Shown: in pieces, positions 53,789 to 61,838 of the stretch | Layout of the letters: every line of letters starts with the position of its first letter | Position numbering within the stretch: position 1 is the first letter of the stretch | From: Proteiniclasticum ruminis | GTDB lineage: Bacteria > Bacillota > Clostridia > Clostridiales > Clostridiaceae | Assembly (NCBI RefSeq): GCF_900115135.1 | Contig: NZ_FOVK01000001.1 | Span: 310,001-374,000 of the forward strand | Direction: 5' to 3' | DNA: 64,000 nucleotides | The notes under the pieces: generated by a model | What the model was told of the DNA's origin: nothing | The model's database searches: none | The model's input: only the letters and a program-made list of their open reading frames with translations | Translations under genes and position numbers: made by a program

Positions 53789-53820
53789 ACGCACCTGATG
53801 GAAATCAGGTGCGTTTTCTT
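53789..53820 (+). terminator. Terminator of esterase gene
   Basis: 11-bp stem ACGCACCTGAT/ATCAGGTGCGT, GGAA loop, T-rich tail. Confidence 0.9.
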
Positions 53821-53935
53821 GTTTTCCACGTTTTTCCCGTATCTTCAGAACCGGATGGAGCGGGCCATACTATAGATTATTGTCCATCGATATGTGTTAA
53901 AAAATATGAAAAAGATAGAAAATTCGCTATATTAG

Positions 53936-53944
53936 TGCTATAAT
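53936..53944 (+). promoter_or_regulatory. Extended -10 promoter of nfeD operon
   Basis: TGCTATAAT with no good -35. I see no ECF-type (SigW) sequence like that of Bacillus yqeZ-floA. Confidence 0.5.
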
Positions 53945-54019
53945 TAAGGTGAAGCATTCATAAACGATACACCATAGCGTTAATAGGGATGCTGACGCTC
54001 ACTAAAAGGAGGACTCTTC

Positions 54020-55312
54020 ATGAAACAACTGTTCAAAACCATGATGCTGACCGTGCTTTTTGCGAGCTTTTTTCTTACTTCCGTCATGGCTCTCGATGTG
54101 TGGGAGATCCAATTCCGAGGAGAGGTATCCCCAAGCCAGTCTGTGTGGCTGGAAAAAGCATATGAGGAGGCTAGAGAAAATGGCGCTGAAGCTGTTTATC
54201 TCGTCCTGGATACTCTAGGCGGCCGGGTAGATTCCGCCCTGGAAATGTCCAAAACCATCTCTTCCATGGAAACCCTTGTACTCGTAGACGGCAGCGCTAT
54301 TTCTGCTGGGGCGCTTCTTGCATTCAGCGGCAGCGAAATGTACATGGTAGGAGGAGCAACCATCGGAGGTGCGGAACCTCAGATAGGAGGAGAACGGGCG
54401 GATGAGAAGACGGTCTCTGTGTGGTCTGCTGAACTTGCAGCCCAGGCACAGAAAAACGGAAGAGACCCACAGATTGCAAGGGCTATGGCTGATGAAACCA
54501 TCGCAATCGAAGGACTCGTGGAAAGCGGGAAACTCCTTACACTCACTGCTGAAGAAGCATTGAATACAGGAATGACGGATGGGGTGTACAAAGGCGAACA
54601 GGATTTCAGACAAGAGAAAAACCTGAACATCATTGGCTCCACCGGGAAAACCACCATAAATTATGTCACAGATTTTCTGACATCCGCAGCCATCAGCACA
54701 CTGCTTCTCACCATCGGTATTGCAGGCCTGCTCATTGAGTTCTTTACACCAGGTTTCGGCATTCCAGGAGCCATAGGACTCGGAGCTCTTTCTCTGTACT
54801 TTGGCGGAGGTATCCTCTCAGGAGCTTCCGGGTGGGAAACTGTACTTCTTTTCATCGTTGGACTGGTCCTACTCATTCTGGAGGTATTTGTGATTCCCGG
54901 TTTTGGGGTCACTGGAATCCTTGGAATGCTTGCCATGTTCGGCAGCATCTTCCTTGCAACACCAGATCCAGCATCAGCCGTACAGTCTCTTGTGATTGCT
55001 CTCATTGGATCCATTGTGCTGGTAGCAGTCGTTCTCAGGTTCACACCCGGTAGAAGAGTATTCAAAAGACTGGTTCTGGAGACTTCAGAAACCAGAGCAA
55101 ACGGCTATGTGGCAGCAAAACCAGGTCTACATCACCTCATCGGTAAAACCGGTACAGCAAAAACAGTATTAAGACCATCTGGCACTGCGGAGATTGAGGA
55201 TCAGTTCATTGATGTGGTCACTTCCGGAGAATATATCGAGGAAGGAACCAGGATTCAAGTAATGGATGTTGAAGGTATGCGCGTCATTGTCAGAGAAGTG
55301 AAGAAGGAGTGA
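54020..55312 (+). CDS. nfeD: NfeD family serine protease/membrane protein
   Basis: 430 residues. Signal peptide (1-24), a ClpP-like protease domain (about 28-195; LVLDTLGGRVDSALEM, DGSAISAGALLAFSG with nucleophile Ser), then four or so membrane helices (about 210-345) and an OB-fold at the C-terminus (about 350-430). NfeD proteins assist flotillins in membrane microdomains. AAAGGAGGA precedes ATG 54020. First of the operon. Confidence 0.9.
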   Translation: MKQLFKTMMLTVLFASFFLTSVMALDVWEIQFRGEVSPSQSVWLEKAYEEARENGAEAVYLVLDTLGGRVDSALEMSKTISSMETLVLVDGSAISAGALLAFSGSEMYMVGGATIGGAEPQIGGERADEKTVSVWSAELAAQAQKNGRDPQIARAMADETIAIEGLVESGKLLTLTAEEALNTGMTDGVYKGEQDFRQEKNLNIIGSTGKTTINYVTDFLTSAAISTLLLTIGIAGLLIEFFTPGFGIPGAIGLGALSLYFGGGILSGASGWETVLLFIVGLVLLILEVFVIPGFGVTGILGMLAMFGSIFLATPDPASAVQSLVIALIGSIVLVAVVLRFTPGRRVFKRLVLETSETRANGYVAAKPGLHHLIGKTGTAKTVLRPSGTAEIEDQFIDVVTSGEYIEEGTRIQVMDVEGMRVIVREVKKE

Positions 55313-55318
55313 TGGTGC

Positions 55319-55579
55319 ATGCCTTTAAAGAAGTTTTTCAAAAAACTTGTGCTCAACATGGAAGAAACAAAAGACAACGGGTATGTGGCTGCGAAGCCAG
55401 GCCTGAATGATCTCACCGGAAAAACTGGAGTGGCAAAAACTACACTCCGGCCTGCAGGAACCGCCATCATTGATGGAGAGCCTGTGGATGTTGTAACCCT
55501 AGGAGAGTTCCTGGAAGCTGGAACCGCCATCGTAGTCACCAGTGTAGAAGGAATGCGTGTCATCGTAAAAGAACAATAA
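55319..55579 (+). CDS. Solo NfeD OB-fold domain
   Basis: 86 residues, almost only the OB-fold of NfeD: KLVLNMEETKDNGYVAAKPG matches the segment of the gene just upstream, with GKTG-AKT-LRP and VEGMRVIV shared. No membrane helix. Looks like a duplication of the 3' end of nfeD. ATG 55319 is 7 nt after the nfeD stop behind AAGGAG. Function with FloA is plausible but unproven. Confidence 0.85.
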   Translation: MPLKKFFKKLVLNMEETKDNGYVAAKPGLNDLTGKTGVAKTTLRPAGTAIIDGEPVDVVTLGEFLEAGTAIVVTSVEGMRVIVKEQ

Positions 55580-55594
55580 AGGAGTTGTGTAGAA

Positions 55595-56590
55595 ATGCCT
55601 GAACTATTTGGACCTATCTTCATTTTTATCATCATTTTAGTCGCTTTGATTCTTCTTTTCACCATCATCCCTGTGGGATTATGGATCAGCGCTCTGGCAG
55701 CTGGTGTTAAAGTAGGATTCTTCAATCTCATCGGTATGAGACTGCGAAGAGTTGTCCCATCCAGGATTGTGAATCCTTGGATTAAGGGAGACAAAGCAGG
55801 ACTGAACCTCAACGGAAACAAACTGGAAGCCCATTATCTCGCTGGTGGAAACGTGGACCGCGTGGTCAACGCACTCATCGCAGCTGAAAGAGCTCAGATT
55901 CCTCTGCAGTTTGAAAGAGCAGCAGCAATAGATCTTGCTGGTAGAGATGTTCTGGAAGCCGTTAAAATGTCTGTTAACCCTATTGTGATTGAAACTCCTT
56001 TTATCTCTGCCGTAGCTAAAAACGGTATAGAAGTAAAAGTTAAGGCTAGAGTTACGGTTCGTGCTAACCTGGACCGTCTTGTAGGTGGAGCTGGTCAGGA
56101 AACCATCATCGCAAGAGTTGGTGAAGGTATCGTTACCACAGTAGGTTCTGCAGAAGACCATAAGTCAGTACTTGAAAACCCTGATTCCATTTCATCTACC
56201 GTATTGAAAAAAGGTCTGGATTCCGGTACTGCATTTGAAATTCTTTCCATCGATATCGCTGACGTGGATATCGGAAGAAACATTGGTGCAAAACTTCAGG
56301 AAGATCAGGCGCAGGCGGACAAGAAAATCGCTCAAGCCAAGGCTGAAGAGAGAAGAGCCATGGCTGTGGCTCAGGAACAGGAAATGAGAGCTGAAGTACA
56401 GGCCATGAGAGCTAAAGTAGTAGAAGCTGAGGCTGAAGTACCAAAGGCACTTTCCGAAGCATTCAGACAAGGTCACCTTGGTGCCTTCGATTATTACAAC
56501 ATGAAAAATATCATGGCTGACACCAATATGAGAGACGCCATTTCTCAGACAGGAAAACAGCCACAGAAGGGCACACAGAAGGAAGACTAA
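55595..56590 (+). CDS. floA: Flotillin-like protein FloA
   Basis: 331 residues. A hydrophobic hairpin at about 6-45 then the SPFH-like domain with [40 protein letters not shown] and the C-terminal EA-rich coiled coil ([20 protein letters not shown]). It organises functional membrane microdomains. ATG 55595 follows AAAGGAG. Third gene of the operon, as in B. subtilis yqeZ-yqfA. Confidence 0.93.
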   Translation: MPELFGPIFIFIIILVALILLFTIIPVGLWISALAAGVKVGFFNLIGMRLRRVVPSRIVNPWIKGDKAGLNLNGNKLEAHYLAGGNVDRVVNALIAAERAQIPLQFERAAAIDLAGRDVLEAVKMSVNPIVIETPFISAVAKNGIEVKVKARVTVRANLDRLVGGAGQETIIARVGEGIVTTVGSAEDHKSVLENPDSISSTVLKKGLDSGTAFEILSIDIADVDIGRNIGAKLQEDQAQADKKIAQAKAEERRAMAVAQEQEMRAEVQAMRAKVVEAEAEVPKALSEAFRQGHLGAFDYYNMKNIMADTNMRDAISQTGKQPQKGTQKED

Positions 56591-56605
56591 GATAGGAGGT
56601 CTCCT

Positions 56606-57139
56606 ATGGATTTTATCGTACTGCTGATTATTTTCGGGGTTATTTCCGCCCTGGGAAAAAGCAACAAAAAACAGATTCAGAATAAAAGACCGGGATCTTC
56701 CTTTCCACAGAACCTAAGACCTCAAACTCCTTCTCCCGGCTCCAGACCCCGCCAGACAACCTCTTCATCCCCAAAAGGCAGAGAATCGCTTCAGGACAGT
56801 CTGACAACGATATTCAATGCTCTTGCAGGGGAGGAGATTCTAAAATCTCCTGAAGAGAAGAAAAGAGACGAGGAGAGAGCCCGAAGAATAATAGAAGCCA
56901 AAAGATCCATGGATATGCCAGATTCTGCTGTTTCTAACACAGCCCCTGATATAAACACATCTACGGCTGATTTTATCTCCGAAATGGATCAAGAGGATAT
57001 TGACGGTCTTCAGATCATCACATTGGATGACGAAGCATCTGCTGACTTCAGTGAGGAGTTTGAGCTGGATCTGTCCGATGCAAAGAAAGGAATCATCTGG
57101 AGTGAAATTCTGGAAAAACCATTGTCTCTAAGGAAGTAA
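56606..57139 (+). CDS. Membrane-anchored disordered protein, unknown
   Basis: 177 residues. A hydrophobic segment at 1-18, then a Ser/Pro/Lys-rich low-complexity part, an acidic middle, and a conserved-looking end DAKKGIIWSEILEKPLSLRK. That tail recurs in several clostridial proteins of this kind as I recall. No domain. It is the fourth gene of the flotillin operon, and its start lies just after floA, so a role at the same membrane site is likely (inference). Confidence 0.75.
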   Translation: MDFIVLLIIFGVISALGKSNKKQIQNKRPGSSFPQNLRPQTPSPGSRPRQTTSSSPKGRESLQDSLTTIFNALAGEEILKSPEEKKRDEERARRIIEAKRSMDMPDSAVSNTAPDINTSTADFISEMDQEDIDGLQIITLDDEASADFSEEFELDLSDAKKGIIWSEILEKPLSLRK

Positions 57140-57151
57140 CTGAAACTTAAG

Positions 57152-57183
57152 AAAGCACCTCGAAATTTTGGGGTGCTTTTTTT
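57152..57183 (+). terminator. Terminator of nfeD-floA operon
   Basis: AAAGCACC/GGTGCTTT plus two more pairs, T run. Confidence 0.9.
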
Positions 57184-57271
57184 CTAGGATAATTTCATCA
57201 ATTTGTAGTCATTTAATTGAGTCTATGTGCTACAACTATGTTGTAATAGGAAGGAAAGGAAGTGAATCTCC

Positions 57272-57685
57272 ATGAGATTCAAAAAAACACTTTGTTGTCT
57301 CGTGCTGGCAGTACCACTACTCACTTTATTTGGTTGCGCCGAGAATGTTTTGCCTGAAGAAGTCACCAAAGATGGGGCGCATCTGGAGATCATCCTGGAA
57401 GAGAACCCCACCACTGGGTACAGCTGGACAATGGATGATTATGATACGAGTTTACTGAAGCTAGAGAAGGACGAATACAGCGCATCCACCACCGAAGGTG
57501 CTGTTGGAAGCGGAGGAACGCACCTTTATCGCTTCACAGGACAGAAAGAAGGCAATATCACTTTAATATTCAGATATTATCGGAACTGGGAAGGTAAAGA
57601 TACCGCCGTTGAAGTAAGAGAATACTCCATTACTGTAGCGGATGATGGTAAGATCCAATCTGTGGATGTGAAGAACAAAGAATAA
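57272..57685 (+). CDS. Chagasin-like (I42) cysteine protease inhibitor lipoprotein
   Basis: 137 residues. Lipobox TLFGC, then a beta-rich domain with the three inhibitory loops of the I42 family: NPTTGYSW, GSGGTHLYRF and RYYRNWEG. Such proteins block papain-like cysteine proteases, as in chagasin and its bacterial relatives. Here it would sit on the outer face of the membrane, guarding against host or neighbour proteases (inference). Single gene with its own terminator. Confidence 0.82.
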   Translation: MRFKKTLCCLVLAVPLLTLFGCAENVLPEEVTKDGAHLEIILEENPTTGYSWTMDDYDTSLLKLEKDEYSASTTEGAVGSGGTHLYRFTGQKEGNITLIFRYYRNWEGKDTAVEVREYSITVADDGKIQSVDVKNKE

Positions 57686-57697
57686 GAAAATCACCAT

Positions 57698-57727
57698 AAG
57701 CTGTCTTGTCATGAGACAGCTTTTTCT
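57698..57727 (+). terminator. Terminator of chagasin-like gene
   Basis: AAGCTGTCT/AGACAGCTT, 7-nt loop, T run. Confidence 0.9.
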
Positions 57728-57821
57728 TTTCTTTTCCAAAATGTCATCTCCCAGTCCTCCAATAAAGCTACAATAGAATTGAGAATTTTTAGACGATCTT
57801 GATGAAGGGAGATGCCAACGG

Positions 57822-58727
57822 ATGAAATTACATGGTAAGAGTCTATTCCTGCTCACTTTTGTCGTTGCTATCGGTATTTTCGCAGGAGGATGCAGCAAGG
57901 CTAGCTCACCCGTAAATAAACCCAGCTTCACACCAGAAACCTATCCCATTATTGATGGCTCCACTGTAACAATCCCACTTTCAGAGCACTTGGCAGCTTC
58001 CCTTATGAATCTCGATCTAGAAACAGCCCGGCAGTATGTGCTGCATAATAAAACCCATCAGGCCTATGTGAATCTTATTGAGAAAAAAGCTGACCTGATC
58101 TTCGTGACAAGTCCTTCCGTCGGAGAAATGGAGCTTGCAGAACAAGGAAATGTAGAACTTGAAGTCATCCCAATCGTCAGTGAAGCCTTTGTTTTTCTCA
58201 CCGGAGCCGATAACCCTGTGACAAACCTCTCTCTAGAGGACATTCAACGTATTTACAAAGGTGAAATCACCAATTGGAAAGAGGTGGGTGGAGAGGATCT
58301 TCCGATTACAGCATACCAGCGACCAGTAGACTCAGGAAGTCAGACCGGATTTCTTGATCTTGTGATGAAAGAACAGCAGCCCATGGAGGCCCCCTCCACA
58401 CTGGTCATCGCAGGAATGGGGGAGCTCATTGATACCGTAGCAGCCTATACCAACGAGCCCAGCGGGATTGGCTACTCCTATTATTACTATACCAGTGAAA
58501 TGTGGGGGAACGAGAAAGTAAAACTCCTTTCTGTAGACGGCGTCGCACCAAGCAATACAACCATCAGCTCTCACGAATATCCCATTCACACTGCATACTA
58601 CGCCGTGATACGAAAAGAGGAAGCAAAAGACTCTGATGTCAGAAAAATCATCTCATACATTCTTTCTGAGGACGGCCAGAACCTGATGGAGGAGGCTGGA
58701 TATGTTAAAATCACAGAAAAGAAATAA
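57822..58727 (+). CDS. PstS-like substrate-binding lipoprotein
   Basis: 301 residues. Lipobox FAGGC, then the periplasmic-binding fold with PIIDGSTVTIPL at the start (PstS-type GST loop), RIYKGEITNWKEVGG and YQRPVDSGSQTGF. No ABC permease or ATPase lies nearby, unlike a pst operon, so it may bind a ligand as a stand-alone protein. AAGGGAGA precedes ATG 57822. It overlaps the next gene by 26 nt. Confidence 0.85.
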   Translation: MKLHGKSLFLLTFVVAIGIFAGGCSKASSPVNKPSFTPETYPIIDGSTVTIPLSEHLAASLMNLDLETARQYVLHNKTHQAYVNLIEKKADLIFVTSPSVGEMELAEQGNVELEVIPIVSEAFVFLTGADNPVTNLSLEDIQRIYKGEITNWKEVGGEDLPITAYQRPVDSGSQTGFLDLVMKEQQPMEAPSTLVIAGMGELIDTVAAYTNEPSGIGYSYYYYTSEMWGNEKVKLLSVDGVAPSNTTISSHEYPIHTAYYAVIRKEEAKDSDVRKIISYILSEDGQNLMEEAGYVKITEKK

Positions 58728-60204
58728 ACCCCTGAGTTTAGGATTAAAATATCTCACTGTGTTCACCTTGTGTTTTTCTGTATTTCTCTCCACAGCCTGT
58801 CAATCAGATACTGAAGAACCACAAGACTTGCCAGCCACCCCAGAACAAAACAGTATGTCAGAGACGCCCTATGAGTCTCCATTCAAAGAGGTTCATTCTC
58901 CAGTATACTTTGTCTACATGATTGAAAACCCACTAGTGACAGATACCGTGACAAAAGACTTGAAAGATGGCTTTGGCGAAACTTACGCACAAGTACGAGG
59001 ATATAAAGACAAAGATCTCCAAAAAAGCATCAACGAGAAAATAAAGTCCTTTCATAACAGCAGAAAGCAGCTCACAATTCCACCTTATCGTGGCATTAAG
59101 AGGGTGATTACCGATGACTTTGAGCTGAAGGAACACTACATCAATACCTATCCAAGTTTCAACTTCAATAACCTTCTGTCTTTAGCCAGTAGCAGCAGTC
59201 TCTTATACAGCAATGGAGATCCAAGTAAAGATATCTATATAGACTTCACCGAGACTCTCACGTTAGATCTTGCCACTGGAGAAACACTGCATTTTGAAGA
59301 TCTCTTTGTAAATGATGCCGACTATGAGACAGTCATTAACGATTATATCAAGAGATTTTTGGATCAAGAGTTCGCCTATGAGGAGTATCAGGAATGGTTC
59401 GGAAGCATTGAACTTGTTGCACCGTTTAAAGGAATCCAAGAAAACCCAAAATTTTTCCTTTCATATAATACTCTGGTTCTGCTTTTGGATCATGAGACCC
59501 CAGAGTTCAACACCCAATACAACACTCAATATCTGAATATCCCATACCTCGAACTAAAGGACATTTTGGCAATAGACGAACGTTTTTCTGCTGATGTCGA
59601 CAATCTCTACTTGGACGAGAGCGCTCCAAACATCCTAATGATCAACAGTTACGATAAATACGTCACCGGCAAATCCTATCAGGAAAATAAAAATGGGGTA
59701 GGATACTATATAAATTACAGGTATCCTCCATCAATCCCCAAAAACATCGTGGATGATTTCATCACACACCTCGACCCAGATGAGATTCCCCCTGAAAATG
59801 TAAGAACTGTCTATAAAGAAGGGAGTATCGCATTCACCGGAGAGTATATTTCAGCTTCCATCGCTATGAACTACTCTGGTCCTGATGAACAATATGTCTT
59901 CCAGAACTTTTTCAGAGTCTATTCTCCTGAAGGGGAAATACTGACACTGGAACAGATATTCAAACCTGAATTCAATTACAAACCGATCATCATGAGTCTT
60001 CTGGAGGACACATTATCTTACGAACAGAAGAAATTTGATCCTAACGTGGATGAACTCTATGAGAGCCTTACATTCCGAATCTCTGGAGATGGGCTCTACT
60101 TTACAACAAAGCCCGTAAAGTCCAGTGAAAAGGAAAAATACCCTGTACAGTTCGGGCTTCCATTTAAAGAAATTGGTTTAGAACACCTCATATTTTTTGA
60201 TTAG
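58702..60204 (+). CDS. DUF3298-like lipoprotein
   Basis: 500 residues. Lipobox LSTAC at about 28-32, then two units that look like the RsiV/PdaC type DUF4163-DUF3298 fold: FTETLTLDLATGETLHFEDL is a typical DUF3298 strand pair, and the C-terminal part (RVYSPEGEILTLEQIF) repeats the theme. Relatives include the extracytoplasmic anti-sigma protein RsiV and lytic-enzyme partners. Function here unknown. GGAGGAGG precedes ATG 58702, inside the PstS-like gene. Confidence 0.75.
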   Translation: MLKSQKRNKPLSLGLKYLTVFTLCFSVFLSTACQSDTEEPQDLPATPEQNSMSETPYESPFKEVHSPVYFVYMIENPLVTDTVTKDLKDGFGETYAQVRGYKDKDLQKSINEKIKSFHNSRKQLTIPPYRGIKRVITDDFELKEHYINTYPSFNFNNLLSLASSSSLLYSNGDPSKDIYIDFTETLTLDLATGETLHFEDLFVNDADYETVINDYIKRFLDQEFAYEEYQEWFGSIELVAPFKGIQENPKFFLSYNTLVLLLDHETPEFNTQYNTQYLNIPYLELKDILAIDERFSADVDNLYLDESAPNILMINSYDKYVTGKSYQENKNGVGYYINYRYPPSIPKNIVDDFITHLDPDEIPPENVRTVYKEGSIAFTGEYISASIAMNYSGPDEQYVFQNFFRVYSPEGEILTLEQIFKPEFNYKPIIMSLLEDTLSYEQKKFDPNVDELYESLTFRISGDGLYFTTKPVKSSEKEKYPVQFGLPFKEIGLEHLIFFD

Positions 60205-60217
60205 CAGGAGAAAACGC

Positions 60218-61207
60218 ATGAAAAAACTACCAATCTTTGTATTGCTGATGACTGCAGTTCTAATGAGTATTTCCGGTTGCAGTATCACAACCCAAAATAA
60301 GTATACAGAAAGTATGCCAGAAACACCGAACACCATGCCGCCCAGCATATATGTAAATGGTTCGGTGTACACATCAACAGGAGAAGATCTTCCTATAGAA
60401 GTGGATCCATCCATCATCCAGAAAGTAACTCACGTCATTCCAGGGACCGAACTCCCATCCGAAGAGGGAACGATTAACTTTCCTTTGGATAACGGTTCCT
60501 ACGCCTTGATAACGGATACAGAAGAGTATGTGGTCGTATCCATGGATCAGGAATGGCAGAAATTCACAAAAAGGGGTGATTACATACCAACTCCAGGGAA
60601 ATACTTGATGAATGACGCTAGAATTCCAGGGGGCACCTGGATCTATCTGAGACCCGACGGAACTTTTGTCTTCATGAGAGATTTGGCTACATCCTATGTT
60701 CCACAAGGAACTTATAGAATCTCAGCCGACGAGCTTATATTAGATGTATCAAAAGAAGAATACTATATTTTTAAAATAGAAGGAGACACTTTGCTGCTCA
60801 AAGATGGGACACATATCAAGGAGTTGGTTCCTATCAACAGTCTTTTTCTGAGAAATGAGGTTGAGCATCTAATTGAAGGTGCTCCAATGAACTTCACAGA
60901 AAAAGAAATCAGAAATGGTATGAGTCTCATCGAAGAAACCTTCAGTTTTCCGGGTGCCACATTGAAGAAACTTTGGTACGAAGAAGAAAAGTCTACTGCA
61001 CTCCGCGATTCCTATATGAAGTATGGAAGGGGTAAAATCAATGGTATCCGTCCCGAAAATGTCCTTGTAATTCTTTCTGAGTTCACTACAGATGAAACAG
61101 AAGAAAACTCTGTATTGAACCCAAACAGCACCTACACCGACTATCAGTGGATACTTATAAGAAGCAGCAAAGATGAATCTTGGCGCATCGATGATCAGGG
61201 GTATTAA
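60218..61207 (+). CDS. Lipoprotein of unknown function
   Basis: 329 residues. Lipobox SISGC at about 18-22. The mature part contains PPSIYVNGSVYTSTGEDLP, like a small beta domain seen in other clostridial lipoproteins, then a beta-rich segment with FTKRGDYIPTPGKYLMND and an alpha/beta C-terminus. No family assigned. AGCAGGAGAA precedes ATG 60218. Third gene of the lipoprotein operon, 13 nt after the second. Confidence 0.75.
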   Translation: MKKLPIFVLLMTAVLMSISGCSITTQNKYTESMPETPNTMPPSIYVNGSVYTSTGEDLPIEVDPSIIQKVTHVIPGTELPSEEGTINFPLDNGSYALITDTEEYVVVSMDQEWQKFTKRGDYIPTPGKYLMNDARIPGGTWIYLRPDGTFVFMRDLATSYVPQGTYRISADELILDVSKEEYYIFKIEGDTLLLKDGTHIKELVPINSLFLRNEVEHLIEGAPMNFTEKEIRNGMSLIEETFSFPGATLKKLWYEEEKSTALRDSYMKYGRGKINGIRPENVLVILSEFTTDETEENSVLNPNSTYTDYQWILIRSSKDESWRIDDQGY

Positions 61208-61222
61208 ATTAGAAACACCGAA

Positions 61223-61260
61223 AAAGAACTAGGGAGAGCACAACTCTTTCCTAGTTCTTT
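61223..61260 (+). terminator. Terminator of lipoprotein operon
   Basis: 11-bp stem AAAGAACTAGG/CCTAGTTCTTT, inner GAGAG/CTCTT, weak T run. Confidence 0.85.
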
Positions 61261-61715
61261 ATCGTATTGCGTGATGGATTGAAGTGATAAGCTCTTTGGG
61301 CAAAACTTATCTTGAATACATAGTAGCATAAAAAGTAGAGGAAAAACCCCGAACTTCTTCGGGGTATTGACAATTTTTAACAATCCATCTGCCAATATAC
61401 CACCACAAGAAAGAGATGAACGGACTATAACACAATAAAATCATATTGATCGAACATAAAACACACATTTAGCTTTGTGCAAAACCAAAACACCGATTGA
61501 ATCAACAGGAATAATATAGAAAGCACAGATACCACTGCAAGCACATAATCGTATCAAACAAACATAAAGCAGCAAAAGCCCAACAGCACAGAAAACTTAA
61601 GCACATTGAAACACTCAAATGAACATCCTGGAGATCAATCAATAGTTCTGAACAATAACAGTGACGAAATATCGCAAAATAATCAGAAGAGGCGGTATAT
61701 CTCTTTAAATAATTT
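61261..61715. other. A-rich gene-free region
   Basis: No credible protein gene on either strand. It has a hairpin GATAAG/CTTATC (61286-61311), a minus-strand terminator (61341-61366), and a 300-nt plus-strand sequence rich in A and CA, poor in G. On the minus strand this reads as U-rich RNA ending at the terminator, which could be a non-coding transcript. Confidence 0.5.
61341..61366 (-). terminator. Minus-strand terminator without a gene
   Basis: ACCCCGAA/TTCGGGGT with loop, followed on the minus strand by TTTTTCC. On the plus strand it is not followed by Ts. No gene on the minus strand leads into it. Confidence 0.7.
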
Positions 61716-61742
61716 ATTTCGCGAAATGTTGATTTCGCGAAT
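61716..61742. promoter_or_regulatory. Two CGCG palindromes in recombinase promoter
   Basis: ATTTCGCGAAAT (61716-61727) and ATTTCGCGAAT (61732-61742), 16 bp apart, one and a half helical turns. They flank and overlap the -35 box. A related sequence, CGAAATATCGC, lies at 61665-61675. Likely sites for the recombinase or a repressor. Confidence 0.55.
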
Positions 61743-61757
61743 ATAATGCGATATAAT
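61729..61757 (+). promoter_or_regulatory. Promoter of recombinase locus
   Basis: TTGATT (61729-61734), 17-nt spacer, TATAAT (61752-61757). A second TATAAT at 61742-61747 repeats the sequence. The predicted 5' leader is only about 15 nt. Confidence 0.65.
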
Positions 61758-61778
61758 TAGAGTACGGAGGCGGATTTT

Positions 61779-61838
61779 ATGGTTTTTGACCAAAATCACC
61801 CTTCTGAATACACAGTTAAGGATGGTATTTATGGATAA
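61779..61838 (+). CDS. 19-residue leader peptide overlapping recombinase start
   Basis: ATG 61779 with strong GGAGG (61766-61770) encodes MVFDQNHPSEYTVKDGIYG and ends in TAA at 61836-61838. The recombinase ATG at 61831 lies within its last codons in another frame, so ribosomes ending here could restart. It is the better ribosome site of the two. No homologue is known to me. Real translation is inferred. Confidence 0.5.
   Translation: MVFDQNHPSEYTVKDGIYG

Noticed and set aside
61786-61830. TTG start giving 15 extra residues on the recombinase
   Set aside because: No ribosome site for TTG; the GGAGG fits the leader ATG at 61779, in another frame.
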